Assembly: GCF_028765165.1 (NCBI RefSeq)
Contig: NZ_JARADB010000006.1
Span: 124,001 to 188,000, forward strand
Source: Paenibacillus sp. MAHUQ-63
Lineage (GTDB): Bacteria; Bacillota; Bacilli; Paenibacillales; NBRC-103111
Length of the DNA stretch: 64,000 nt
Direction of reading: 5' to 3'
In this document: one piece after another, positions 35,721 through 44,634 of the stretch
How positions within the stretch are numbered: the first letter of the stretch is position 1
How the letters are laid out: every line of letters starts with the position of its first letter
The notes under the pieces: model-generated
The model's database searches: none
Seen by the model: only the letters and a program-made list of their open reading frames with translations
What the model was told of the DNA's origin: nothing
Program-made: the position numbers and the translations under genes

Positions 35721-36821
35721 ATGGAACATGTTCTCGGTATGATCGACCTGATGAACGACGGGGCTCATTTGTCCGCGCTCACACGCTGCCGGTGTACAGG
35801 CGCCGTCCCCTTCGGGGGCCGGTACCGGTTGGCCGACTTTGCGCTGTCCAATCTGAGCCGTGCCGGCATTCGGAAGGTCGCCGTGCTGCCGAGTCCCAAA
35901 GCGGACTCGCTGCTTCGGCATATGGGAGACGGCCGTCACCATGGCCTCGAGACGCTGGAGACGCTGCATGAAGCGTATGGCGACTGGCCGTACGGCCGTA
36001 ACTGCCTTGATGCGTTGCAATCCAGGCAGGAAACGTACGTGTTGATTGCACCCAGCAGCGTCATTTATCTATCGCCGTACGAGCGAATGATGGAGGATCA
36101 TATCGGCAGCGGCGCGGACATTACCGTGCTCTACAAGCATTGGAGCGAGCTGGACTCTTATGCGCATATGGGACAAGCGTACCGCTTGGAGATGAACGAG
36201 CATGGCCGTGTGGTGCAAGCCGTCCCTACCTATCATGCGCTGCCGGATCAATCGCCGCAAAATATCGGCTTGGACACGTTCATCATGAAGCGGGACCTGC
36301 TGATCGATCTCGGCCGGTTCCGAGCGAAGCAACAGCGCAGTCTGACTATGAGCGAGCTTGTGTGGGCGCACTTGGACGAGCTGGATGTGCATGGGTTCAT
36401 GAACCATGGCTATGCCGCTAACATTGACTCCATCGATAGTTACTACGCTCACAGTATGCACCTTTTGCAGCCGCAAGGGTGGCGGCAGTTCATGCAGCAT
36501 CAAGAGGCTGTTTACACACGGCCGAATGAGGAGCAGGCGATAGCCTGCCACCCGCAAGCTTTGATTCGCAATGCCTTCGTGGCGCCGGGCTGCCGGATCG
36601 AGGGGTATGTGGAGAACAGCATCTTATTCGCCGGCGTTGCCGTTCAGCCGGGTGCCCAAGTGCGTAACAGCGTTATTATGCACGATTGCGTCATCGAGGC
36701 GGGAGCGGTCTTGGACAAGGTGATTTTGGACAAAGAGGTCACGATTGAGCGGGAAACGGTCGTTCGCGGCGAGTACGCCCACCCATATGTCGGTGAGAAG
36801 CACGGTGTATTGTCCTCGTAG
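35721..36821 (+). CDS. glgD: GlgD, regulatory subunit of ADP-glucose pyrophosphorylase
   Basis: Predicted 366-residue paralogue of GlgC. It keeps GGRYRLADFALSNLSRAGI but lacks the GGxGxRLxPLT loop, which here reads as an unrelated N-terminus, so it is unlikely to be catalytic alone. Bacillus GlgD acts as regulatory partner of GlgC. The C-terminal hexapeptide beta-helix is present from about 285. AAGGAGG precedes ATG 35721, 27 bp after glgC. Confidence 0.93.
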   Translation: MEHVLGMIDLMNDGAHLSALTRCRCTGAVPFGGRYRLADFALSNLSRAGIRKVAVLPSPKADSLLRHMGDGRHHGLETLETLHEAYGDWPYGRNCLDALQSRQETYVLIAPSSVIYLSPYERMMEDHIGSGADITVLYKHWSELDSYAHMGQAYRLEMNEHGRVVQAVPTYHALPDQSPQNIGLDTFIMKRDLLIDLGRFRAKQQRSLTMSELVWAHLDELDVHGFMNHGYAANIDSIDSYYAHSMHLLQPQGWRQFMQHQEAVYTRPNEEQAIACHPQALIRNAFVAPGCRIEGYVENSILFAGVAVQPGAQVRNSVIMHDCVIEAGAVLDKVILDKEVTIERETVVRGEYAHPYVGEKHGVLSS

Positions 36822-36949
36822 CAGGATTGTTCGGCTGGTGAGCCGTTTTCCTGCAACTGCTTAAGAGGCCGGCCTCGCCGCAAAGCTTGTGTAAAGCTCG
36901 GACGCTTGTTACACTTGAAGGAGCAAAGACGATAAAAGGAGTGTGGCTC

Positions 36950-37282
36950 ATGTCAACAGTCAAGTTCCAGATTGATCAGGAAGAATTGGAGACATCCATA
37001 CAGCTTCATCTCCGCGGAGAGCTTGATTTGGCGGCGGCTCTAACGTTCCGCCATGCGCTCGAAGCGGTCGTGCAGCGGACCGACAAGGCATTAGTTCTCG
37101 AAGTAGGCGAGCTCAAATATATAGACAGCACAGGGATCGGCATTGTGGTCTCCGCCATGAAGATCCGGGACGAGTTGAAGGCGCCGTTCGCGGTGCGCAA
37201 CGTTCCTTCCGGCATTAGACGGCTCTTCGATCTGACGGGTATCTCCGGATTTCTGAATGAAGGGATCGAAGGAAGCGCATGA
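36950..37282 (+). CDS. rsbV: Anti-sigma factor antagonist RsbV, first copy
   Basis: Predicted 110-residue STAS-domain protein. The phosphorylatable serine is Ser60 in YIDSTGIGI. When unphosphorylated it binds RsbW and frees the sigma factor. AAAAGGAG precedes ATG 36950. The next gene, an RsbW kinase, overlaps by ATGA. It is one of two RsbV genes in the window; the other (38985) is directly in the sigB operon. No SigB-type promoter is evident before this copy, although an inverted repeat GTGTAA/TTACAC lies upstream. Confidence 0.9.
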   Translation: MSTVKFQIDQEELETSIQLHLRGELDLAAALTFRHALEAVVQRTDKALVLEVGELKYIDSTGIGIVVSAMKIRDELKAPFAVRNVPSGIRRLFDLTGISGFLNEGIEGSA

Positions 37283-37695
37283 ATGTCGTTCGACTGCATA
37301 TCCCCGCAGCAGCGGAATATTTGGATATCGTCAGGCTTAGCCTGTATGGTATTGCGTCCAAGATGGGCTTCTCTTACGAGGACATCGAGGATCTGAAAGT
37401 CGCGGTCTCGGAAGCCTGCAACAATGCGGTGCTTCACGGGGAGACCTCGTCTCCCGTAGGCCAGATCCAGATCAGCTATGAGCTGGGGGATGGCAAGCTG
37501 ACCGTGAAGGTGAAGGATGACGGCCCCGGTTTCGACTACCAGGGGCCAGCGGAGCCGCCGGCCGTGCCGGCTTCCGGTCCGGTGAGCGAGCTGCAATCCG
37601 GAGGCCTCGGTATGTACTTGATGCAGGCACTGGTCGATGAGGTGTCCGTGAACACCGCACAGGGAACCGAAGTTACACTAGTGAAATATGTTTAA
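37279..37695 (+). CDS. rsbW: Serine kinase and anti-sigma factor RsbW, first copy
   Basis: Predicted 138-residue GHKL-type ATPase and kinase. It has the N-box EACNNAVLHG, the G1 box VKDDGPGFDY and the G2 box GGLGMYLMQAL. It should bind the sigma factor and phosphorylate RsbV. It starts within the RsbV stop (ATGA overlap), so production is coupled. No sigma gene follows this pair, since a terminator and the convergent dps gene come next. Its true sigma partner is therefore open: it may also bind the SigB encoded 2 kb away or a different one. Confidence 0.92.
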   Translation: MNVVRLHIPAAAEYLDIVRLSLYGIASKMGFSYEDIEDLKVAVSEACNNAVLHGETSSPVGQIQISYELGDGKLTVKVKDDGPGFDYQGPAEPPAVPASGPVSELQSGGLGMYLMQALVDEVSVNTAQGTEVTLVKYV

Positions 37696-37699
37696 GACG

Positions 37700-37746
37700 A
37701 AAGCTCGCCCCAAATCGGTTCATACCGGCTTTGGGGTGAGCTTTTT
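37700..37746 (+). terminator. Terminator after first rsbVW pair
   Basis: AAAGCTCGCCCCAAA and TTTGGGGTGAGCTTT arms are followed by Ts. Confidence 0.85.
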
Positions 37747-37855
37747 GCTTATGGCAGGCCTGCAAGGTGGGCAGCAGCGGATATTGGAAGCTCTATGCTT
37801 GGTCCCGTGGTACTGCGGGGATTCGCCCAATAGCGAGCCGTATTTCCGCAACTCG

Positions 37856-37894
37856 CAAGAAAGGCTGTTCACCTACGGTGAACAGCCTTTCTTG
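37856..37894. terminator. Terminator downstream of dps
   Basis: CAAGAAAGGCTGTTCACC and its exact complement flank a 3-nt loop directly after the dps stop. Confidence 0.75.
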
Positions 37895-37895
37895 A

Positions 37896-38351
37896 TTATC
37901 CGAGATATGCTTGAAGCATCCAGCTGTGTTTCTCCAGCGAGGAGCGAATCCCGATCAGCATGTCCGCTGTTGGCTGGTCCTTGCTCTCCTCAGCCAGCTC
38001 GATGGCTTCGGTCAGCTCCGTGCAAACCGTGTTGAAGTCGTCGGCCAGCTGTTTCACCATGTCCCCTGCAGACGCCCCCTTAGCCGCTTCTTTGATGGAG
38101 GAGAGCTCCAGGTGCTCCTGCAGGGTCGCCGTCGGCACCGCACGCAGCGAGAGCATGCGTTCCGCGATGACGTCCAGATGGAGCGCAGCTTCGGTGTATA
38201 GCTCTTCGAATTTGATATGCAGCGTGAAGAAATTCTCGCCTTTCACATACCAATGATAGTTATGCAGCTTCATATACAGAATTGAGAAGTTGGCGACCTG
38301 CTTGTCCAGGATGTCGGTAACCGCGTTTGTTTTGGTTGCTGTTTTCACCAT
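37896..38351 (-). CDS. dps: Dps-family ferritin-like DNA protection protein
   Basis: Predicted 151-residue dodecameric ferroxidase that stores iron and protects DNA from peroxide. Ferroxidase residues are seen in LHNYHWYVKGENFFTLHIKFEELY and HLDVIAERML, the usual positions for intersubunit sites. GGAGG lies 8 nt before ATG 38351. The gene is preceded by a SigB-type promoter at 38406-38431, divergent from the one that drives the sigB operon. The N-terminus is short without a lysine-rich DNA-binding tail. Confidence 0.95.
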   Translation of the reverse strand: MVKTATKTNAVTDILDKQVANFSILYMKLHNYHWYVKGENFFTLHIKFEELYTEAALHLDVIAERMLSLRAVPTATLQEHLELSSIKEAAKGASAGDMVKQLADDFNTVCTELTEAIELAEESKDQPTADMLIGIRSSLEKHSWMLQAYLG

Positions 38352-38405
38352 GAGTAATTCCTCCATTCATTGGGTAAGGTTGTTTCTTACTTTCTTACCA
38401 TGTAC

Positions 38406-38431
38406 GTACCCTGTGCGGTGACTTTTGAAAC
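38406..38431 (-). promoter_or_regulatory. SigB-type promoter of dps
   Basis: On the minus strand, GTTTCA (38431-38426), 14 nt, GGGTAC (38411-38406). This is the same motif as for the YtxH/LEA-like gene and the divergent sigB operon. Confidence 0.85.
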
Positions 38432-38454
38432 GATGCCGGAAATTTGTTCGGAGT

Positions 38455-38480
38455 GTTTCATCCGCGAAGGTTCGGGGTAT
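38455..38480 (+). promoter_or_regulatory. SigB-type promoter of the DUF948-rsbV-rsbW-sigB operon
   Basis: GTTTCA (38455-38460), 14 nt, GGGTAT (38475-38480). Only 23 bp lie between its -35 and that of dps on the other strand. It implies positive feedback of SigB on its own operon. Confidence 0.88.
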
Positions 38481-38513
38481 TGATAAGTAATCAAGCAAAC
38501 AGGGGTGATTGGT

Positions 38514-38969
38514 ATGTTAGTCCAAATTAGCGCAGCCATTGCTGCCGTAGCGTTCGTATTCCTTGTCTTCTATCTCATCCAAACCTTGAAATCGCTGAAG
38601 CTTTCTTTGGATCAAATCACTCTGACAATGGGCCAGATGAAGGAAGAGGTATCGCAAATTTCTTCAGAAGTGCAGGATGTCATTCTCAATACGAATGAAA
38701 TGGCTGTCGATGTTCGAGGGAAGCTGGCTAAGCTGAATCATTTGTTCAGCTCTGTGAACGATATCGGCCAAGTGATCCATGAGCTGACGAGCTCCGTGAA
38801 GCAATCGGCAACGGGCCTCATCGATGCCGTCAAGCAAACGCGCTTACCGACAGAAACGCCGGCACTCAGCCGGAAATGGCAAACGATTTGGCAAGGGGCT
38901 CAGGTTTCCTTGGAAATGTGGAAGAAATTAAAAGCGAAGAAATCACCGCACGTCGGTGTTATGAAATAG
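38514..38969 (+). CDS. DUF948 (YtxG-like) general stress protein
   Basis: Predicted 151-residue protein. Residues 3-25 are a membrane helix, and the remainder is helical and coiled-coil (LKSLKLSLDQITLTMGQMKEEVSQI). It fits DUF948, the family of Bacillus YtxG, a SigB-controlled general stress protein. ATG 38514 has AGGGGTG at 6 nt; GTG 38505 is less likely. It is the first gene in the sigB operon, 15 bp before rsbV. Confidence 0.85.
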   Translation: MLVQISAAIAAVAFVFLVFYLIQTLKSLKLSLDQITLTMGQMKEEVSQISSEVQDVILNTNEMAVDVRGKLAKLNHLFSSVNDIGQVIHELTSSVKQSATGLIDAVKQTRLPTETPALSRKWQTIWQGAQVSLEMWKKLKAKKSPHVGVMK

Positions 38970-38984
38970 AGAGGAGTCAATCTT

Positions 38985-39353
38985 GTGAATATACGTAAAT
39001 TTACCGTCTACAAACAAACGAATGATAAGGAAAATATCATATACTTGAGTGGGGAGCTTGATCTGTCTGCAGCCTCCGAACTGGCGGCCGTATTGGATTC
39101 CGTCGTCTCCCAGAAGGATCAGCAGCTGACCTTGGATCTCAAAGAATTAAGATACATCGACAGTACCGGCATCGGCATGTTCGTCTCCGTGCTCAAAGTT
39201 AGAGCCGCGATGGGCGCACCGTTCCGTATACAGCATGTCCCGTCCCGAATCGGGCGCTTATTCGAAATAACGGGCGTCGCCCGCTACTTCGTCAACGGCG
39301 AGCTTCAACTGCAAACACAAGGTCAATCAGAAAGGAAAGAAGAAATCATATGA
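38985..39353 (+). CDS. rsbV: Anti-sigma factor antagonist RsbV, second copy in sigB operon
   Basis: Predicted 122-residue STAS-domain antagonist. The phosphoacceptor is Ser60 in YIDSTGIGMF, at the same position as in the first copy. It starts at GTG 38985 with AGGAG at 7 nt. The gene overlaps rsbW by ATGA, and rsbW overlaps sigB in the same way, so the three are coupled. It should bind RsbW after dephosphorylation by RsbY. Confidence 0.93.
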   Translation: MNIRKFTVYKQTNDKENIIYLSGELDLSAASELAAVLDSVVSQKDQQLTLDLKELRYIDSTGIGMFVSVLKVRAAMGAPFRIQHVPSRIGRLFEITGVARYFVNGELQLQTQGQSERKEEII

Positions 39354-39808
39354 GCCCATACATCGGACTTACGATCCCTGCCCAAGCGGAATATTTGGAT
39401 ATTGTACGACTTACCTTATACGGAGTGGCTTCTAAAGCCGGCTTTTCGTTCGAAGACATCGAAGATATGAAGGTGGCGGTGGCGGAAGCTTGCAACAATG
39501 CGATATTACATGCTTATGAACATGCCCAGTCAGGGACAGTGGAGATTCGCTTCGAGCAGCAGGATGGCTGCCTGCAGATCGCCGTCAAGGACCAGGGTGC
39601 AAGCTTTCATTATGTGCAGAGGGATTCCGAGGCGGTTACCCTGCATCACAAATCGATCGGCGAAGCGGCGGTGGGAGGTTTAGGTATATTCTTGATGCAA
39701 GCGTTGATGGATGACGTACAGGTACGGACGAACAGCGGTCAAGGCACAGAGGTTGTCATGAAGAAGCAGTTGGCAGGGCAGCTGAACAGAAAAGAGGAGA
39801 TGGTATGA
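39350..39808 (+). CDS. rsbW: Serine kinase and anti-sigma factor RsbW, second copy in sigB operon
   Basis: Predicted 152-residue GHKL kinase. It has the N-box EACNNAILHAY, VKDQGASFHY as G1 (a variant with A in place of the usual PGxG) and GGLGIFLMQAL. It should bind SigB under non-stress conditions and phosphorylate its RsbV. It overlaps both neighbours by 4 bp. Compared with the first RsbW it has a longer C-terminus. Confidence 0.93.
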   Translation: MSPYIGLTIPAQAEYLDIVRLTLYGVASKAGFSFEDIEDMKVAVAEACNNAILHAYEHAQSGTVEIRFEQQDGCLQIAVKDQGASFHYVQRDSEAVTLHHKSIGEAAVGGLGIFLMQALMDDVQVRTNSGQGTEVVMKKQLAGQLNRKEEMV

Positions 39809-40575
39809 ATGCTAATGCATCGTCCTCCAAGCCTTTATATGACATGTATGTGAAGATGAAAATCTACAAGGAAACGTCTTGCCCAGAGACGGCTACGGAA
39901 TTGCTGCTGCACTACGAACCGATCGTTCGTATGGCGGTCGGCAAAATGTCACGGAGCCGTCCTGATTTATATGAAGATTTGTTTCAAGTCGGGCAGATGT
40001 CGATGTTGAAGCTGTTCGCCCAATACGACAGCACGATGGATACGCCGTTTGAGGCCTATGCCATGAAAAGCTTGATCGGCCACTTGAAAAATTATTTGCG
40101 CGACAAGTCATGGTACATACAGGTTCCGAGACGGATCAAGGAGAAAGGGACGCTTGTTCAGCGGGCTCTGGATGAGCTGACCGTCCAACTTGAGCGCTCT
40201 CCGAATGTCGACGAAATTGCGGCTTATTTGGAATTGAGCGTAGAGGAGACGATTGAAATCCTGGCTGGGCGCGACTACTATCACTACACCTCGCTGGACA
40301 CTCCGCTTACAAGCGAAGGCGACAGCGCGACGATCGGCGATATGATCGCCGGGGCGTCAGACGATTTTCAATCGATTGAGAGACGGATGGACCTCGAGGA
40401 GGCCATGACTTGTTTGAAGGAGGAAGAGCGCAAGGTGATCGGCCTCATCTACCGGGAGGGGCACTCGCAGCGGCAAATTGCCGACCAGTTGGGCATTTCG
40501 CAGATGAGCGTTTCCCGGATTCAGAAGCGGGCCATGGTGAAGCTGAAGGAGGTTCTTACACCGGGCAGCACATAG
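39805..40575 (+). CDS. sigB: RNA polymerase sigma factor SigB
   Basis: Predicted 256-residue sigma-70-family factor of the stress/sporulation group (SigB/SigF). Region 2 (YEDLFQVGQMSMLKLFAQYDSTMDTPFEAYA) and region 4 (EERKVIGLIYREGHSQRQIADQLGISQMSVSRIQ) are clear. It directs polymerase to GTTTCA-N14-GGGTA promoters, of which four appear in this window. It starts in the rsbW stop. Its operon has its own SigB-type promoter. Confidence 0.95.
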   Translation: MNANASSSKPLYDMYVKMKIYKETSCPETATELLLHYEPIVRMAVGKMSRSRPDLYEDLFQVGQMSMLKLFAQYDSTMDTPFEAYAMKSLIGHLKNYLRDKSWYIQVPRRIKEKGTLVQRALDELTVQLERSPNVDEIAAYLELSVEETIEILAGRDYYHYTSLDTPLTSEGDSATIGDMIAGASDDFQSIERRMDLEEAMTCLKEEERKVIGLIYREGHSQRQIADQLGISQMSVSRIQKRAMVKLKEVLTPGST

Positions 40576-40585
40576 AAGGGGTTGC

Positions 40586-40624
40586 GGCTGGGCGATGAAC
40601 TTGGTACATCGTTCCAGCCTTTCT
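40586..40624 (+). terminator. Terminator after sigB
   Basis: GGCTGG, CGATG, a loop, CATCG and CCAGCC form an imperfect hairpin followed by TTTCTT. Confidence 0.6.
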
Positions 40625-40840
40625 TCGTATGTACTGAGTTAGGGGGATGCAGCAAGGCCTGTTCCCGTAGCGTTTGCACCATGACAGGGCAGCTATCCGT
40701 CCATGATAAGAGGGGCCGATAATTTCTAGTATATGTCAGCTAGTGGGCGTACTCTTTCTCTCTACCTCCTTAATTATGGTATAGTGAGAATAGTAGAATG
40801 TTACCATAACGTTCTCTATGAACTGTGTTGGGAGGCAGCT

Positions 40841-43657
40841 ATGAACTTATTTTTGCGTATGAATATCCGCACCAAAATCTTGCTGGGATATGTTTTTATT
40901 ATCATATGCTTAGGCGTGGCAATTTTGATCGTAAGCAGCCGTGTCACTGCGCTGCAGAAGGAAGTTAACTTCATATCCAACCACGATTTGGAAGCCCACG
41001 ATTTGATTAATGCGATTCAGAAAAATATGGTAGACATGGAAACCGGTATGCGGGGCTACATCATAACAGGGGACATCTTATATTTGGAGCCCTATGATAC
41101 CGCCGGCAAAACCTGGCTCGACAATTATAATAAGCTGATGCAGCTTGTAGATTACAACCAGGCTCAGAAGCAAAGCCTGGAGGCGATCAAGCCGACGATT
41201 CAGAGCTGGATCCGTACGGCCGGCGATTATGTGATCAACTTGAAGAAACAAAACAATCAAGCTGCTATCGATGACTATTTTAAGCAAAACTCAGGAAAAA
41301 AGTTGATGGATCAGCTGCGCACGCAGTTCGATTCCTTTCTTGCCGCTGAAAAGCAGCTTACGGCTGCCAGGGCTCAGCAGCTGGCGCAAAGCAATTATAA
41401 TCTTAAAGTCGTGCTTTTTACGCTGCTCGGCATTATTTCTATTTTTGCGATTCTCGTAGCGCTGCTGCTCTCCAACTCTATTACGAAGACGATTAAGCAG
41501 GTTACAACGATGATCCGCTATATTACCTCTTCCGAAGGCTCCCTGGAAACGAGGATCGCTGTTTCTACGCAAGATGAGATCGGTGAATTGGCGGGAGCGA
41601 CGAATGATATGCTGGAGGACTTGGAGAAGCAGAACTGGATACAAACGAACATCGCGGAAGTAGCCACTCTATACCAGGGGATTAACGATGTGGGCTGTTT
41701 GAGCGAAGTCTTCATCAGCAGGCTTGCTCCAATGCTCGGCAGCGTCTATGGCGTTGTCTATCTCCGTGAGCAGCATGGGACCGATACCCGCTATGTGAAA
41801 ATTGCCGGATATGCCGTATCCGGGGAAGCGGCTGCCGCCTCCGTCTTCAAGCCGGGCGAGGGCTTGATTGGGCAATGTGCGCTGGACCAGCGAATCTTCT
41901 TGATCGATAGTCTGCCGGAAGACCATGTGAAGATGACATCGGGCCTGGGGGCGTCCAAGCCGCGCAGCCTGCTGGTTGCGCCAATCCTTGTCGATGGCCG
42001 GACGGAGGCCGTCATCGAGGTGGCTTCGCTTCATTCGTTCCAGTCGCAGCACTTGACGCTGGTCGATTCGCTGCAGGAGAAGTTCGGCTCGGCGATTGCT
42101 AATGTACGCAGCCGAATGGAAGTCGAGCGGCTGCTGTCCGAGTCGCAGATGCTGACGGAAGAGCTGCAAGCCCAGTCCGAGGAGCTGCAGGCTCAATCGG
42201 AAGAGCTTCAGATGCAGCAGGAACAGCTGCGTATGACGAATGAATTCCTCGAGGAGCAGAACCATTTCTCCGAGCAGAAGGCGCTGGAGCTGAAGAAGGC
42301 GAAGGACGAATTGGAAGAGTACTCGCAGAAGCTGGAGACGAGCTCGCAATACAAGTCCGACTTCCTGGCGAACATGTCGCACGAGCTGCGCACGCCGCTG
42401 AACAGCATCATGATTCTCTCCCAAATGCTTGCCGAGAATAACGGCGATCTGCAAATGTCCGAAATCGTGGAGTACTCCCGTGTGGTGAATGCCGCCGGGA
42501 AAGACCTGCTGGCGCTGATCGACGATATCCTGGATTTGTCCAAGGTCGAAGCGGGCAAAATAGATATTATGACCGATGACTTCAATGTGACCGAGCTGCC
42601 GCAATTAATGAAGCTGATGTTCGCTCCGGTCGCGGAGAAGAAGGGACTGGACTTCGATGTCATCCTGGAGCCGGATGTGCCGAATGTCATTGCGACTGAT
42701 GGTATGCGACTTCAACAGATCTTGAAAAATTTGCTGTCCAATGCGTTTAAATTTACGGAGAAAGGTTCCGTAACGATGAGAATCGCCTTGGCCGACCCTG
42801 GGCGTGTCAAGGAGCTGCTGCATCGGGATCCGGAGGAAAAGGTGCTGGCTATCTCGATTACGGATACCGGCATCGGGATTCCGATCGACAAGCAGCAGGT
42901 TATTTTCGAGGCGTTCCGGCAAGTGGACGGCACGACGAACCGCCAGTACGGCGGAACCGGGCTCGGGCTGTCCATTTGCCGCGAGTTTACGAAGCTGTTA
43001 GGAGGCTCCATCGTGGTGAAGAGCGAGCTTCACAAAGGCAGCACGTTCACCTTGTACGTACCGAATGCCAGGGAAGCGGATCCTCATGCGGCGAAGAACA
43101 ATAACGCCCATCAAGGCGAGATCGCTGCAGCTGTTGAGGAGCGTTCGATCGTCTCGGTCTCCGTATCTGCCTCCGCCTCCGCACAAGAGCCGGAACAAAG
43201 CCGCACCGCGGCAGCGGTCGGGGACGAGCTGCTGTTGTCCGAAGCGGTTCACTCGGATGCCCAGTTGTTCCACGGCAAGAGGGTGCTGCTTGTCGATGAC
43301 GACGCGCGCAACGTTTTCGCGCTTGTGACGGCGCTGGAGACGAAAGGCGTGACCGTGGACGTAGCGGAGCACGGCAAAGAAGCCATCGAGATGCTGGGCG
43401 AGCATGCCGAGTATGACCTCATTTTGATGGACATTATGATGCCGGTGATGGATGGTTACGAAGCGATGCAGGCGATCCGGGGCGACATGCAGATGCCTGA
43501 TTTGCCGATCATCGCCTTGACGGCTAAGGCCATGAAGAGCGAGAAAGAGAAATGTCTGGAAGCGGGCGCTTCCGACTATATTACGAAGCCTTTGAATATG
43601 GATCAGCTATTTTCGCTTATGCGTGTATGGTTAACGAAGCAGGTGAAGAAACGATGA
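40841..43657 (+). CDS. rsbK: Hybrid sensor histidine kinase, SigB pathway RsbK type
   Basis: Predicted 938-residue membrane kinase. TM1 lies at residues 13-32, a CHASE3 domain at about 37-185, TM2 at 190-210 and HAMP at 212-265. GAF covers about 280-425, a Gln/Glu-rich coiled coil 430-500, HisKA has His514 (NMSHELRTPL), HATPase spans about 620-750 and a C-terminal receiver about 810-935. This is the RsbK architecture of the Bacillus cereus group, which phosphorylates RsbY. GGGAGG precedes ATG 40841. The next gene overlaps the stop by ATGA and encodes the RsbM-type methyltransferase known to modify RsbK. Confidence 0.88.
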   Translation: MNLFLRMNIRTKILLGYVFIIICLGVAILIVSSRVTALQKEVNFISNHDLEAHDLINAIQKNMVDMETGMRGYIITGDILYLEPYDTAGKTWLDNYNKLMQLVDYNQAQKQSLEAIKPTIQSWIRTAGDYVINLKKQNNQAAIDDYFKQNSGKKLMDQLRTQFDSFLAAEKQLTAARAQQLAQSNYNLKVVLFTLLGIISIFAILVALLLSNSITKTIKQVTTMIRYITSSEGSLETRIAVSTQDEIGELAGATNDMLEDLEKQNWIQTNIAEVATLYQGINDVGCLSEVFISRLAPMLGSVYGVVYLREQHGTDTRYVKIAGYAVSGEAAAASVFKPGEGLIGQCALDQRIFLIDSLPEDHVKMTSGLGASKPRSLLVAPILVDGRTEAVIEVASLHSFQSQHLTLVDSLQEKFGSAIANVRSRMEVERLLSESQMLTEELQAQSEELQAQSEELQMQQEQLRMTNEFLEEQNHFSEQKALELKKAKDELEEYSQKLETSSQYKSDFLANMSHELRTPLNSIMILSQMLAENNGDLQMSEIVEYSRVVNAAGKDLLALIDDILDLSKVEAGKIDIMTDDFNVTELPQLMKLMFAPVAEKKGLDFDVILEPDVPNVIATDGMRLQQILKNLLSNAFKFTEKGSVTMRIALADPGRVKELLHRDPEEKVLAISITDTGIGIPIDKQQVIFEAFRQVDGTTNRQYGGTGLGLSICREFTKLLGGSIVVKSELHKGSTFTLYVPNAREADPHAAKNNNAHQGEIAAAVEERSIVSVSVSASASAQEPEQSRTAAAVGDELLLSEAVHSDAQLFHGKRVLLVDDDARNVFALVTALETKGVTVDVAEHGKEAIEMLGEHAEYDLILMDIMMPVMDGYEAMQAIRGDMQMPDLPIIALTAKAMKSEKEKCLEAGASDYITKPLNMDQLFSLMRVWLTKQVKKR

Positions 43658-44520
43658 ATCGTAAGTCCATAGAGGAGCCCGTCACTCATGAGAAGCAAGC
43701 GTACGAGGACGAGCTGCAGAACATTGAGATTAACCTGCTGCTCGAAGGGCTCTATCAGATGTACGGCTTCGATTTCCGCCATTACGTTCGCTCTTCCTTG
43801 CGCAGGCGTATCCTTAACCGCATGAAAGCGGAGAAATTGCCGAATGTCACGGCGCTGCTGGGGAAGGTGCTCCATGAGCCCGGCTTCGTCGACCAGCTGC
43901 TGAATGACATGTCGATCCGCGTGACCGAGATGTACAGGGACCCGAGCTTTTTCCGCGCCTTCCGCAACTTGGTCGTTCCCGAGCTCAGGCGGTATCCCGA
44001 GATCCGTATCTGGCATGCAGGCTGCGCCACGGGGGAGGAAGTATACTCCATGGCGATTCTGATGCAGGAGGAGGGACTCGCGGAGCGAACGAAGATCTAT
44101 GCGACGGATATGAACGAAAGAGCTATTGAAGCCGCACAGAAGGGCGCATTCCCGCTGAAGCAGATGCAGGCCTTCACGAAGAACTATTTGGACGCCGGCG
44201 GAACGAAGGCATTCTCCGAGTATTACACGACGGACCATCAATATGCGTACTTCCAGCCGCTGATGAAGGATAATTTGATGTTCGCCCAGCATAATCTGGC
44301 GACGGACGGTTCCTTTAATGAGTTTCATGTGATTTTGTGCCGCAATGTCATGATTTACTTCGATAACCGGCTGCAGACTCACGTGCACAGCCTTTTCCAC
44401 GGCAGCTTGGTATCCGGAGGGTACTTGGGCTTGGGCAAGAAAGAATCCATCCTATTCGTACCGGAGGGTGTGAACTACGAGGAGTTTGTTCCGCAGGAAC
44501 GCATATACCGCAAGAAATGA
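43654..44520 (+). CDS. rsbM: CheR-type methyltransferase RsbM, modulator of RsbK
   Basis: Predicted 288-residue CheR-family protein glutamate methyltransferase. The N-terminal helical domain (YQMYGFDFRHYVRSSLRRRIL) is followed by the SAM domain with WHAGCATGEEVYSMA and IYATDMNERAIEAA. No CheB, CheA or chemoreceptor genes are nearby. Being translationally coupled to the hybrid kinase, it matches RsbM, which methylates RsbK and restrains SigB activation in Bacillus cereus. A terminator follows. Confidence 0.88.
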   Translation: MNRKSIEEPVTHEKQAYEDELQNIEINLLLEGLYQMYGFDFRHYVRSSLRRRILNRMKAEKLPNVTALLGKVLHEPGFVDQLLNDMSIRVTEMYRDPSFFRAFRNLVVPELRRYPEIRIWHAGCATGEEVYSMAILMQEEGLAERTKIYATDMNERAIEAAQKGAFPLKQMQAFTKNYLDAGGTKAFSEYYTTDHQYAYFQPLMKDNLMFAQHNLATDGSFNEFHVILCRNVMIYFDNRLQTHVHSLFHGSLVSGGYLGLGKKESILFVPEGVNYEEFVPQERIYRKK

Positions 44521-44560
44521 ACCGCAGGGGACTTCGAATGAAGAGCCCAAGCGGTTTTTT
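44520..44560 (+). terminator. Terminator after rsbM
   Basis: AACCGC and GCGGTT arms with a long partly pairing loop are followed by TTTT. Confidence 0.7.
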
Positions 44561-44634
44561 GCTGTTGTTTCGACCGCAGATCAGGCGGTTAATTTACTTC
44601 TAGATTGTATTTTGATATGAAAAGAGGGATAACG

